This document shows, in pieces, positions 38,940-50,303 of a stretch of DNA of 64,000 bases (positions are counted from its first letter, which is position 1; every line of letters begins with the position of its first letter). Made by a program: the position numbers and the translations under genes. The stretch comes from Sabellastarte sp. h YS-2021. Its lineage: Eukaryota > Annelida > Polychaeta > Sabellida > Sabellidae. The notes beneath the pieces were generated by a model. That model ran no database searches, was not told the origin of the DNA, and was given only the letters and a program-made list of their open reading frames with translations. The stretch spans positions 27,711,464 through 27,775,463 of the forward strand of contig OZ024929.1 of the NCBI GenBank assembly GCA_964017235.1, read 5' to 3'.

Positions 38940-41808
38940 TCTTCATTCCACCTCAAAGAAGGGGCCCAAGGTCTTACCCTTACCCTGTGCTTTTCCACAG
39001 GTTGGTTTGAAGCTCTCCCAAAAGTAGGTGAATGAGTTATTTGAGAAAAATTGGCCATCTGCAATACTTCTAGAGATAATTCGCATATACTCATTTTCAG
39101 TAGGCGAGTAATTAGCTATGGGTCTGAAACTTCACTATGTGAAGGCCCTTGCAAAAGTAGGTGAATGAGTTATTTGAGAAAAAAATTGGCTATCTACTTT
39201 TCAGAGATAATTCGCATTTACTCATTTTGAGTAGGTGAGTAATTAGCTATGGGTGTGAAACTTCACCAAGTAAAAGCTCTCCCAAAAGTAGGTGAATGAG
39301 TTATTTGAGAAAAATTGGCTATCTGCAATACTTTTAGCGATAACTCGCATTTACTCATTTTGAGTAGGTGAGTAATTAGCTATGGGTGTGAAACTTCACC
39401 AAGTGAAAGTTCTCCCAAAAGTAGGTGAATGAGTTATTTGAGAAAAATTGGCTATCTGCAATACTTTTAGCGATAATTCGCATTTATTCATTTTGAGTAG
39501 GTGAGTAATTAGCTATGGGTGTGAAACTTCACCAAGTGAAAGCTCTCCCAAAAGTAGGTGAATGAGTTATTTGAGAAAAATTGGCTATCTGCAATACTTT
39601 TAGAGATAATTCGCATTTACTCATTTTCAGTAGGTGAGTAATTAGCTATGGGTCAGAAAATTCACCATGTGAAAGCTCTCCCAAAAGTAGGTGAATGAGT
39701 TATTTGAGAAAAATTGGCTAAGAACAATACTTTTAAGAGATAATTCGCATTTACTCATTTTGAGTAGGTGAGTAATTATCTACGGGTCTGAAACTTCACC
39801 ATGTGAAAGCTCTCCCAAAAGTAGGTGAATGAGTTATTTGAGAAAAATTGGCTATCTGCAATACTTTTAGAGATAATTCGCATTTACTCATTTTGAGTAG
39901 GTGAGTAATTAGCTATGGGTATGAAACTTCACCAAGTGAAAGCTCTCCCAAAAGTAGGTGAATGAGTTATTTGAGAAAAATTGGCTATCTGCAATACTTT
40001 TAGCGATAAATCGCATTTACTCATTTTGAGTAGGTGAGTAATTAGCTATGGGTGTGAAACTTCACCAAGTGAAAGTTCTCCCAAAAGTAGGTGAATGAGT
40101 TATTTGAGAAAAATTGGCTATCTGCAATACTTTTAGCGATAATTCGCATTTATTCATTTTGAGTAGGTGAGTAATTAGCTATGGGTGTGAAACTTCACCA
40201 AGTGAAAGCTCTCCCAAAAGTAGGTGAATGAGTTATTTGAGAAAAATTGGCTATCTGCAATACTTTTAGAGATAATTCACATTTACTCATTTTGAGTAGG
40301 TGAGTAATTAGCTATGGGTGTGAAACTTCACCATGTGAAAGCTCTTCCACAAGTAGGTGAATGAGTTATTTGAGAAAAATTGGCTATCTGCAATACTTTT
40401 AGCGATAATTCGCATTTACTCATTTTCAGTAGGTGAGTAATTAGCTATGGGTCTGAAACTTCACCATGTGAAAGCTCTCCCAAAAGTAGGTGAATGAGTT
40501 ATTTGAGAAAAATTGGCTATCTGCAATACTTTTAGAGATAATTCGCATTTACTCATTTTCAGTAGGTGAGTAATTAGCTACGAGTCTGAAACTTCACCAT
40601 GTGAAAGCTCTCCCAAAAGTAGATGAATGACTTAAAAAGTAGATGAACAACTTATTTGAGAGAAATTGTGTAGCTGCTATACTTTTGAAGATATAAGGCA
40701 ATTACTCATTATGGTTATCATTAAAAATTGACAAAGTAGCTATTACGGTTTGCGAGATATTTGTCATTTTTCACATTTTCACCAAAAGTAGCAATAAAGT
40801 AGCCATTACTCACTTGTACATTGAGCAACAGTTGTGAAATTTAAATATGTTACAGTTCACAAAAAAGTAGATGAACAACTTATTTGAGAGAAATTGTGTA
40901 GCTGCAATACTTTTGAAGATATACGGCATTTACTCATTATGGTTATCATTAAAAATAGACAAAGTAGCTATTACTCACTTAGCTATGGAGATACACTTCC
41001 AAACTAGTGACCATGTTGTAGCTGTGGAGATAGTAGCTGAACAACATATTGGAACAAAATTGTGTAGCTGCAATACTTTTGAAGATATAAGCCATTTACT
41101 CATTATGGTTATCATCAAAGTAGCTATTACTCAGTTAGCTATGGAGTTACAGCTGTGAAAATGCACAATACAGTATATCCAAAAGATAGGTGAACAACAT
41201 ATTCGACAAAAATCCTCTATATTCAATAGTTTTTGAGTTATAAGTGACTTGCTCAATGGTCAAATGTTAAACTTAGTATAGCTATTACTCAGTTAGCTAT
41301 GGTGCTACACCTTCCTCACCACGATATAGTACATGAAGGAGTTGTTGAACAACATATTTCAGCCCAATATTGTAAGTAACAGTTACAAAGACAAAATCAA
41401 TTTACTCATTTTGCTCATTGTTAATAACAGAAAATAGCTATTACTCACTTAGCTATGAAGATAGAACCCTAAAAATGGTACCATCTTGTAGGCATGGAGA
41501 AAGTAGCTGAACAACGTATTTTACAGAAACACTCTACATGCAGTCGTTTTGGAGTTATGAGCACTTTACTCAAAGTAGCCACCATTGCTATTACTCACTT
41601 AGCTATGGTCCTAGGTGTGAAATAACAGCATCAAATGAAAGGACATAAGCTATAAGGTCATAAAAAACATTGAAAAGGCCAAGGAGAAACAACCAGTGTG
41701 ATGTACAGCCCTTTATAAAAGCGTGACACACACTCAATAACACACGAACACACGCACTCACACACAGAATGCGTTTTATAATCTCCCGCCCGCCCGGCGG
41801 GAGATAAT
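38940..41808 (+). mobile_element. Non-autonomous hairpin-ended element with 133-bp satellite, copy 2
   Basis: Starts in a fragment of the 148-bp family (GAAGGGGCCCAAGGTC, about 38955), passes directly into 133-bp units (39010-40620, ~12 copies), then a 1.2-kb tail nearly identical to copy 1 and a hairpin at 41781-41805 (ATCTCCCGCC / GGCGGGAGAT, loop CGCCC). The 5' end differs from copy 1, so one of them is truncated or recombined. Confidence 0.75.
39010..40620 (+). repeat. 133-bp satellite array (~12 copies)
   Basis: Same unit as 14890-16240. Longer-range similarity between sub-blocks (for example around 39330-39600 and 40000-40260) suggests multi-unit duplication. Confidence 0.92.
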
Positions 41809-43203
41809 TAGGAAAGGAAAACCATCGTCACTTGCTACCTGTTGAGGTAACTTGAGGCTCTAGATCTAGTAATGATTTAAAAACAGAGATCCCATAGTGG
41901 AGTTGTGCACCCAATATTCAGCACACTGATCATGGGAACAGTTGCTGATCAAACCCGGTCTAATTAAGATTGATAGATAAAGCCACACCCTAAATGCATT
42001 TGATTGATATTAAAATCAAACCACTGAAAATAAAGCTTCCTCATCCCAGCTCCCCCCATATTGTTGAGTGAAGATGAGGCAATTAGTTTGATTGACCAAA
42101 ATTGGAATTCATTTGCTTGGATGAATTTATGTACAACACCAACCCCCAACCCCCCCCCACCCCCCCCTCCCCCCCACCCCCACCCCGCCTTACTCGGAGT
42201 GCAATATTTTATAAACTAACAGAGAGGCCATCGTGGAGTTGTAGGCCAAATATTCAACATATGCTATTGCGGCAACATGAGACTCAGACCTTCGTTTTCT
42301 AACAATATTTTATAGATATAAGTACATTATGACCATCGCCGTTTGCCTTGGACAATAAACTGCTGGCCATCTACCCTTCCTCATTGCTGCAACCCCGCAC
42401 CCTCTCCCCATTTCCAAGTTGGACATCTCATCACCACTTGCTACTGTGAGAAAACATGAGGCTCCAGACAGGGGTTTTCTAGAAATATTTTACAAAGTGA
42501 TATAGATCCCATCGTGCAGTTGTACACACAATATTCAGCATATGTTACTGAGAAAACATGAGGCTACAAGCCTTAGTTTCTTAATATTTTATAAATACAA
42601 GACATCCTGGCCATCGCCACTTGACTTGAACTATGTATATCACTACTCCAACCCCCACCCATCGCCGCTTTCCTTGGACTGTCACCGCTGTCATCTACCC
42701 CTCCTCACTTCTTCACAATCAAAACTAACGTCAATCAACTTTTTGTTTGTCCGACTTTTAGGAAGTACCAGTACTGGGATGGGTTATCGATCCAGTGCAG
42801 TACTTGTGTCTCTGACGGCTCTGCACAAACTAAACAACAACACATCCTTACTGTAAACAATATCCTCAGGTTTTCAATATGACAACGTAAATGGACAGTG
42901 ATGAGTATCAAAACCAAGACAACCAAATTTATCAGAAGTATAACAACAAAAATTAAATCCACGAAAACTCTGTTTCAGTGTGATTGCATATTCATTTTAA
43001 AATATTATAAAAACGTCATCTAAAAATGAGGCTGTATGCTTATAATTTAAATGATCGAAAACATGAATATATCGAAAACCCGTACATCGGCTATACTATG
43101 TAACATGGCATTTGGTTTGTGTTATATTGTTGTTTAAACCATTTAACCGTTTTTAATAAGATAATTTCTGAAGACCGTTTATCTCTATGACCGTTTATTT
43201 CAG
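41809..43203. other. Diverged 280-330 bp tandem repeat and C-rich tract
   Basis: Segments like CCCATCGTGCAGTTGTACAC with ATATTCA(A/G)CATATG and GGCCATCGCC(G/A) recur near 41890, 42226 and 42508. A C-rich low-complexity run occupies 42120-42187. No gene; the short open frames here fall in repeats. Confidence 0.5.
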
Positions 43204-43681
43204 TGACCACCCTAGACGTGGTTACCTCGGCTCTACTTTACTTGTGTGTAGAGCCGTGGCACGACCCCACATTGAACTGGAGATTTGCATAAAACACATA
43301 TTCCATACAAACAGTTGCTTGTAACTGTTCCCGCAACTATTTTGTTACATTTCCTTCAACAATAAGTCAACACACAAACATAGTTAACTAAAATTAAATA
43401 ACATTTACTAATTTTCAATGTTTTTTGGACTATTTCTCCAAAAATTTGAAAATGTTCTGTTGTAAAAGCTGTGTAAAATAGCATATATTTTACACACATG
43501 CTATATTTACTGTGGCCTAGGCTTAATATCAATTGTTTTTAACTACATTCTACAATTTCCAGTCGTTTCATTAAGTTTTATTCAACAGAAAAGGATTTTA
43601 TGCAAATCTCCAATTCTACGTGGGGTCGTGCCAGGGCTCTACACGCAAGTACAGCCGAGGTAACCACGTCTATGACCACCT
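43204..43681 (+). mobile_element. Foldback MITE with ~80-bp TIRs and 9-bp duplication (Mutator-like)
   Basis: The element is 43213-43672. The left end TAGACGTGGTTACCTCGGCT and the right end are inverted repeats over ~80 bp (through CACGACCCCAC). The flanks TGACCACCC (43204-43212) and TGACCACCT (43673-43681) match in 8 of 9 bases. Long TIRs plus a 9-bp duplication are the signature of Mutator-like elements. No coding capacity. Confidence 0.75.
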
Positions 43682-43683
43682 GT

Positions 43684-45170
43684 GTAGTGGTGGTGGACCA
43701 GTTCACGCCCGCGTACCTATTCACGCCCACACCCTAGTGGCTTTCTACCAGTTAACGCCCGCCTACCAGCGAACGCCCGCCTTATATTTCTTTGTTAGAG
43801 GTCAAGGACAAATGCTTCTATAATGCTTCTATTTCCCTAGACAATTATGCCATTAATTTTTAAAGTTGGTTTTGAAGACTGTTTCTTCCATTTTGTGTCC
43901 GAAACTCGAGTCATAACTCGGTGGGCAATATTTGGGACCACATTGATTTACGTAATTTAAACTCGAATTTTTAAGAAATAAATTATGATATACTAGTCTT
44001 GTTATAAAACCAGCACTTTTACAATTTATCTAACCATAAAGACTAAAAATTCAATGAGCAATGGCCGTTTTTTTATTTCCTTATTTACGTGGATGTTCCA
44101 TAATGTGCTCATACATACCTGTACAATTTAACCGGCAACAGTATATATTTCCTTGCAATAAAATGGTACTAAATACGTCAATGGCGGATCCCTTGATGAC
44201 AATATTTGGACATTATTATTTTATTTATATTTGTGTCATTTACTCCAGTTCAACCCGAGTTCAACTCGCATCTAACAAGCGAGCGTCGATCTACAGAAAT
44301 CACTGTTGATTACAGCTCTAGTCCACACAAAGCACGTGTTTCATGTTAATGATCATGTGTATGGTTAATTTATTTTATAACCTCCAAAAATAAAAATATT
44401 TTATGGCATATTTTTCTTCTATTTGCTGCTGAACAAATGCATGCTGTCACTGACAATGGATTGTACATTTAGGTTAATTTAATACAAATGTATGTGTAGT
44501 GTTTTGTAAAACAAATATCATAAATCTTTTTGTCTTTAACAATATATCTTATATCTTCAATTTCTGAGGATAAAATTTGCATTATTCACGGCAATTCATG
44601 AGCATTGCCAAAGACAACCATATTTTATTTTACTTTAAAAATTCATATAATATTTCACTTACGAAAATCTTTCTTTTACTGCATCATGCATTAAGAAACT
44701 TTATGTTATTAAATTCAAAACAATATTTCCACTTAAAGCCATATAATATATTTTAAATAAAGGTTAATAGTTAATTATTTTATTTTTATTACCGAGATGA
44801 AAAGCACGTGCACAGAACCACAAAGTATTAATGCGCGGCCGTCGATAATAGATGACCGTCAATAACAGACGACACAACGATAATTGAAGTACATGTCATT
44901 TGACAATTTGGTCACAGAAGAATATAATATAAAGCTGTTAATACAATTTTAATTCAAACTATTGATCACAGCATGGGCGCTTACTGGTAGAAAACCACTA
45001 ATTTCTCCAAAGCAATCACAGTTACACAATAAATTACCAATGTATATGATCAATTTGGTAATCATCTATGTTGTGGTAAACAGCTTTTCTATGAAAAATC
45101 ATAAATCTTTAAGAAAACTGAGGGTGGGCGTGAATAGGTACACGGGCGTGAACTGGCCCACCACCACTAC
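43684..45170 (+). mobile_element. 1.5-kb TIR element (GTAGTGGTGGTGG family), long copy
   Basis: 43686-43735 and 45121-45170 are inverted repeats (~49 bp, few mismatches) with CACGCCCGCGTACCTATTCA. The right interior (about 44990-45120) is shared with the 219-bp element at 55272-55490. The AT-rich interior has no convincing transposase. The superfamily is undetermined. Confidence 0.7.
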
Positions 45171-45387
45171 AGTACCTTGGGAGGCCACACTCACAATACC
45201 ATATTATCGCCCAATACTATTTCGTTCTGTAAAATTGATCAAAATGATTCAGCAATGAAAACCAATTACCTTCCCCGGCTTTGTTTCCTCCTTTGTAACA
45301 ATAAAAGCCCTGCCCCGCCCTCTTCCTCTGCCAACAGCAGCCATTTTCAATTTTAGTAGTTACCAAATCACGGTTTACACTAAAACA
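45171..45387. other. Unique spacer, no gene seen
   Basis: Nothing recognisable. Confidence 0.3.
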
Positions 45388-45647
45388 AACTAAACAAGAT
45401 GCACTCAGAGAGAGCAAAACGCTCGACTAGATGTGACCAGTCTCACAACTGTTATAAAGTATAACACACATCCACCATGGTGGCATTTCCAGAAATCTTG
45501 GAGGCTTATTGGTATCCAGAATATTAACTGGATCTTTCCTAAACTGTAATCACTCCTTCCCATGGCTAGCCCCTTCCTAATTAAAATTTAACATCAAAAT
45601 TTATTCATTACTTTTGAAGAAATATCAAGTAGAAAGCTAAAATCATT

Positions 45648-46071
45648 AGGCATATTCCACAGCCGTGATCTGTAGAATCCAGATTTGAGGGATCAACAGA
45701 TCAGGTCAAAAGAACCTGATCTGACTGATCCGGATCATGATCTGAGTGATCCCATGAAAAGGTGGATTCGAGAGATCAGATCTGTGAGATATCCCACAAT
45801 TCTTTGCAAAAGATGGCGGAAAACACAAAGTTTGAAATTTTCATTTATAATTTTAATTGTTGATAAAAAAGTAATTCCAAAGATGAAAAAGTATTAAGTA
45901 ATTCCAAAGATAAAAAACTAATTCCAAAGATGCAAAGCATGCCATTTCTGTTGCCATCTTGGATTATCATTTCTGCAATTTTTGCATTTCACAGATTCTA
46001 CTGATCTGAAGGATCTCGACCTCGATCTGGATCACAAAGATCACACAGATCTCAAGTTGTGGAATACGCCT
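45648..46071 (+). mobile_element. 424-bp foldback MITE, AGGCATATTCCAC family
   Basis: TIRs AGGCATATTCCACAGC... / ...TTGTGGAATACGCCT, flanked by ATT on both sides (45645-45647, 46072-46074). The inverse arm at ~47785 has the intact sequence with a single ATT, so the duplication is exactly 3 bp. The interior is full of GATCTG/CAGATC words. 52838-53209 is a relative and 51565-51668 a half copy. Confidence 0.85.
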
Positions 46072-46136
46072 ATTAAAATACATTGAAATGGAACCTATGA
46101 AAATTCATGATTTTTTTTGTATCCAAAATATGATCT

Positions 46137-46724
46137 AGGGGCGGATTTCACGAAAGGTCTTAGCCCGGTCTCAGACTCAAACTTGAAATTTTTGTCTCAA
46201 ATTATTGGAATATCTTACTTGAGCCCATGGGCTCAGCCTTAATGGATTTCACAAAAGGTCTCAGTCTCAGCTTTGGCTGAGCCACTGGCTCAAATGTTGA
46301 GACTGGTAGAAAGTGGGCTTAAGTTTTGTAAACAAAGGCTCAAATATGGCCGCCATAATTCTTTCTTCACTTCAAAATTTGAAATGGCTGAAAATAGGGT
46401 ACAAGGATATAAAACAACCCCCTGAAGTAGTCTGGGTGTTTTTTACATGTTTACAAGGTTTCCCATTGCAAAATGGTATTTGACCAGAGATATTATGTGT
46501 CAAACAAGGAACATATATGTCATCAGTAGAATATTTTGACGACAAAAATGGTCACATGACACAGAAAACCACTGTGGTTATGTGATAAGCTTGGTCTCAA
46601 TTGAGACCCCTTCTGTGAAAACCATTCAAGACAAAGACTTAGCTGAGCCAAAAGGCTCAGATTTGAGCCAGTGGCTCAGCCTGAAACTGGGCTAAGTCTA
46701 AGACCTTTCATGAAATCCGCCCCT
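46137..46724 (+). mobile_element. 588-bp foldback MITE, GGGGC(C/G)GATTTCAC family, copy 1
   Basis: Ends AGGGGCGGATTTCACGAAAG / CTTTCATGAAATCCGCCCCT. TIRs extend through repeated TCTGAGCC/GGCTCAG words. The centre carries ATATGGCCGCCATAATTC and AACCACTGTGGTTATGTGAT. Absent from the inverse arm near 47710, which confirms it as an insertion. Confidence 0.85.
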
Positions 46725-46780
46725 GGTCTTTCCCAAAAATTATTAACTTCTTCCTTTGATCAGGTCCTACCCACAAAATT

Positions 46781-47170
46781 TTTTATAAAGCTCTGTTCAG
46801 TAGTTCTGGAGTAATCTAAACACTAAAAACAGACATACAGATAGACAAAAAAGAACACAAAAACATAAACTCCCGGTAGAGGTAAAAATATTGGTTAAAA
46901 GCCACTTCTTGGTGAAAATCACTCTCAGTAAATGTTTTGTGATGGTCTGTCAAGAAATTGAAACAAAAAAGAAAACGGAAATAAATAAACATGATGAATA
47001 CACCGCCTCCCTCTTTATTATCTTTATGTCAATTTCAAGACATAAATTTAATGAGAAGAAATATTATTACTTAAAGACAGCAAGTATCACAAGCTAGGGT
47101 TTGTGACATCACAATGACAATTGCATTGTGACATCATTAAGTAATGACATCATCGGACAGTGAAATATTG
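46781..47170. other. Unclassified AT-rich sequence
   Basis: No family recognised. A short segment at 47105-47150 (TGACATCA words) is locally palindromic. Confidence 0.35.
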
Positions 47171-48216
47171 ATTTTTAACGCTCGACGATAGGAGAGGGTT
47201 ATTGTAATCAGTTTGTTTCTGTCAGTCTGTCTGTCTGTCTGTCTGTCTGTGCACCGTTTTGCCCTTATAACTCAAAAACTATACCATCAATCGAGCTCAA
47301 ATTTGGTGGGTAGATATTTCATGGGGTACAGACGGAATCTTCCAAATTTGGTGTAATTTGTTTGAAAATTAAAGTCAGGAGACAGATTTTTAATTGGGTA
47401 TATACAGTGAAACCTACTTGTCTTCAAAAATCAATATCATGATAGGATTTCCTCCTCATAAATTCTTGCCTCATCAGATATCCTCTGTGGCTGTGAGTGT
47501 AATGTGTAGAACTTGTAATCTCATGGTTGGGGTTCAATACCAGTCAATTCTAAATTTTTTTTTTTTTTAATTTTTTTTTTAGGTTTTTTTAGCAATTTTT
47601 TTAAAGGTCTTTTAAAAAGAAAAGAAAAAAACACAGCATCTAAAATTTTACTGTTAAAAAAAAGTAGGACCTGGTGAAAGGAAGAAATTTCTAATTTTTG
47701 GGAAAGACATGGATCATATTTTGGATACAAAAAAATCATGAATTTTCATAGGTCCCATTTCAATGTATTTTAATGATTTTAGCTTTCTACTTCATATTTC
47801 TTCAAAAGTAATTAATAAATTTTGATGTCAAATTTGAAGTAGGAAGGGACTAGCCATGGGAAGGAGTGATTATAGTTTAGGAAAGATCCAATTAATATAT
47901 TGGATACCAAGAAGCCTCCAGAATTTCTGGAAATGCCACCATGATGGATGTGTGTTGTACTTTATAACACTTGTGAGACTGGTCACATCGAGTCGAGCAT
48001 TTTGCTCTCTCTGAGTGCATCTTGTTTACTTATGTGATAAAGAAAATCAGATTTCTCTGTATATGCCCAATTGAAAATCATCTGTCAAGTTGGACACCTC
48101 ATCTGGGTTAAAGGTTTTTTGAACAGCAAAAGTTTAAATGCTGTGTTTTAATTTTTTTTCTTTTCTCTTTAAAGACCTTAAAAAACTGCTAAAAAAAGCC
48201 TAAAAACAGAAATTTG

Positions 48217-48248
<32 letters not shown>

Positions 48249-48635
48249 GGAATTGACTGGTACTAAACCACAAACATGAGATTACAAGTTCTACACATTA
48301 CACTCAAAGCCACAGAAGAAACCTGATTGGCACAAATTCACAAGGAAGAAATCCTGTCATGATATTGATTTTTGAAGACAAGCAGGTTTCACTGTATATG
48401 CCCAATTAAAAATTAAAAAACATGTCTCCTGACTTTAATTTTCAAACAAATCACACCAAATTTGGAAGAATCCATCTGTACCCCATGAAATATCTGCCCA
48501 CCAAATTTGAGCTTGATTGATGTTATAGTTTTTGAGTTATAAGGGCAAAACGGTGCACAGACAGACAGACAGACAGACAGAAACAAACTGATCACAATAA
48601 CCCTCTCCTATCGTCGAGCATTAAAAATAAAAATG
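47171..48635 (+). mobile_element. 1.46-kb inverted-repeat element with (CTGT)n in its arms
   Basis: 47175-47560 and 48235-48630 are inverted repeats: GCTCGACGATAGGAGAGGGT, a (CTGT)n/(ACAG)n run, GCACCGTTTTGCCCTTATAA and on to poly-T / poly-A (48211-48246). The right arm of the 45-kb inverted repeat (47660-48030) lies inside it. No intact transposase is visible. Confidence 0.75.
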
Positions 48636-48908
48636 TCTCTTTCATATTTTCAGCCACACTGCACATATAGTACTTTTATTACTAACCGCAGTGCACAAGT
48701 ATGGCAAATAGTATATCACAGAACACTACAAATAGACAATTATGTCTTGTTAAAAAAAATTTTTAAAAATACTTAACATAGTCATTTAGGATTAGAAAAG
48801 TGTCCATAATGTGTAAAATATACCGACTGCATTGCAAATTTATCAAACACTTCAAATAAACAAAAGTAAAATAATCAATAAAATCATCTTCAGGCAATCT
48901 TGATTACT
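48636..48908. other. AT-rich sequence, no gene seen
   Basis: Nothing recognisable. Confidence 0.35.
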
Positions 48909-49494
48909 GGGGCCGATTTCACAAAGGGACTTAAACTTAGCCAAGTTCTTGGCTAAGTCAGGGCGTTAAATCGAAGACTTTGGTCTTAGCTAGGTCAGGG
49001 ACTTAAGTGGATTTCACAAAGGGTGACTTAGCTAAGTCGAAGCTTATCATATAACCACAGTGGTTTTCTGTGGCATGTGAACTTTTATTTCTATTCAAAA
49101 TATACTATTGGTGACATATATCCTTCATTTAATGTATTTTAACCAAGGATATGTGCTGTTTTGAAATGGAAAACCTTGCTACCACATATAAACTTCCCAA
49201 AGACTACTTTAGTGAGTTGTTCTGTATAATTATACTTTATTTACAGCCAATTCAAATTTTGAAGTGAGAAAAGTTTATGGCGGCCATATTTAAGTCCCCT
49301 TTACCAAATTTAAGCCCACTACCTCCAAGACTTCAAGTTAAGTCCACTGACTTAGCAATTTCATGGACTTAGCTGCTTTGTGAAATCTGCTAAGTCTAAG
49401 ACCACAGACTTAGCATTCTGTTGACAAAATTTAAGACCAAAGTCTAAAGTTTAAGTCTAAATCTGGGCTTAAGTCACTTTGTGAAATTGGCCCC
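48909..49494 (+). mobile_element. 586-bp foldback MITE, GGGGCCGATTTCAC family, copy 2
   Basis: Ends GGGGCCGATTTCACAAAGGG / ACTTTGTGAAATTGGCCCC. Arms are dense in CTTAGCTAAGTC and GACTTAAG words; the centre has AACCACAGTGGTTTTCTG and TTATGGCGGCCATATTTAAG. Clearly related to 46137-46724 and 50359-50893. Confidence 0.85.
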
Positions 49495-50303
49495 TGGTAT
49501 TTAAACAACTTTTGTTAACTGTAAGTTGATTGGTTATTTGCCATTTAAAAAAATATTCTTAAAGGTAAATTTATTGAAGTTTTGCAGTTTAATGTTTTCA
49601 TATCCACCACCCACCCCCACCCCCACCCCACCCCACCCTACTTCATCATTAATTCATTTACGTTTAATGTCATTTTCAACATATGGTATAAATTATATCA
49701 TGATAGGTAGTTTTTAAGGGCAGAGTGAACCAGTAAATAATAGTTAATCAAGATTCTACACTGCAAACTGCTTGGCATTGGCAATAAGCTACTTAAAGAA
49801 ATACCATAGTATTACTGCATTCTGGACATTTATTTGTGTTCAATGTCCTGGAAGCCAAGATACAGTCATGCATGTCATATGTTTTGGATTTTAGGCTGTC
49901 AGACATATTATGTGAGGCTCAGAACAAAAATTTACTTTAGTAGCGATGGTTAATCTTGAAAATCTGCACTTTCCAACTGCTTGACCATTTCTATAAAATC
50001 CATGCAATATTGTTATATATTGTAGTGAACCTTTAACAGTATTTTATTTAAAGAGATAGACTGGCAGTGTGAAATGCCCACAATTCCTAGCAAAAATGAA
50101 GGGAAACTTGAGATATCATGGGTTAATACTGTGAAGGTTTAAATTTGTTTTGTATTAAACTGAAACCAAATACAAGTTTACAGAAATATGTGTTGTGTCC
50201 TATTTAACCAAAGTTAACTTCAATATTGTTTCTCTTCATGTAAATACGAGTTAATAATATTTCATTTCAGTCATGTATATGGGAACAACACTGTATTGTT
50301 GCC
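49495..50303. other. Unclassified; contains a degenerate SINE fragment
   Basis: About 49660-49785 matches the body of the SINE at 25304-25535 (ATATCATGATAGGTAGTTTT, AAGATTCTACACTGCAAACT). A CCACCCCCACCCC run sits at 49605-49638. Confidence 0.55.

Larger units (their letters stand above)
45388..46780 (+). repeat. Left arm of a large inverted repeat, carrying two nested MITEs
   Basis: 45388-45647, 46075-46136 and 46725-46775 together are the inverse of the uninterrupted segment 47660-48030. The interruptions are two foldback elements (45648-46071 and 46137-46724). The other arm therefore shows what the site looked like before insertion. Confidence 0.85.

Noticed and set aside
38714..39094. Short frames around the GAATGTACATTC minisatellite
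   Set aside because: Repeat-driven; no conserved residues or start context.
42100..42302. Pro-rich open frame
   Set aside because: Derived from a C-rich low-complexity run.
44061..44309. 82-codon frame with hydrophobic segments inside the 1.5-kb TIR element
   Set aside because: No transposase motif or splice context; AT-rich interior of a non-autonomous element.
47520..47740. Lys-rich 72-codon minus-strand frame
   Set aside because: Translation of poly-T/poly-A tracts in an inverted-repeat element.
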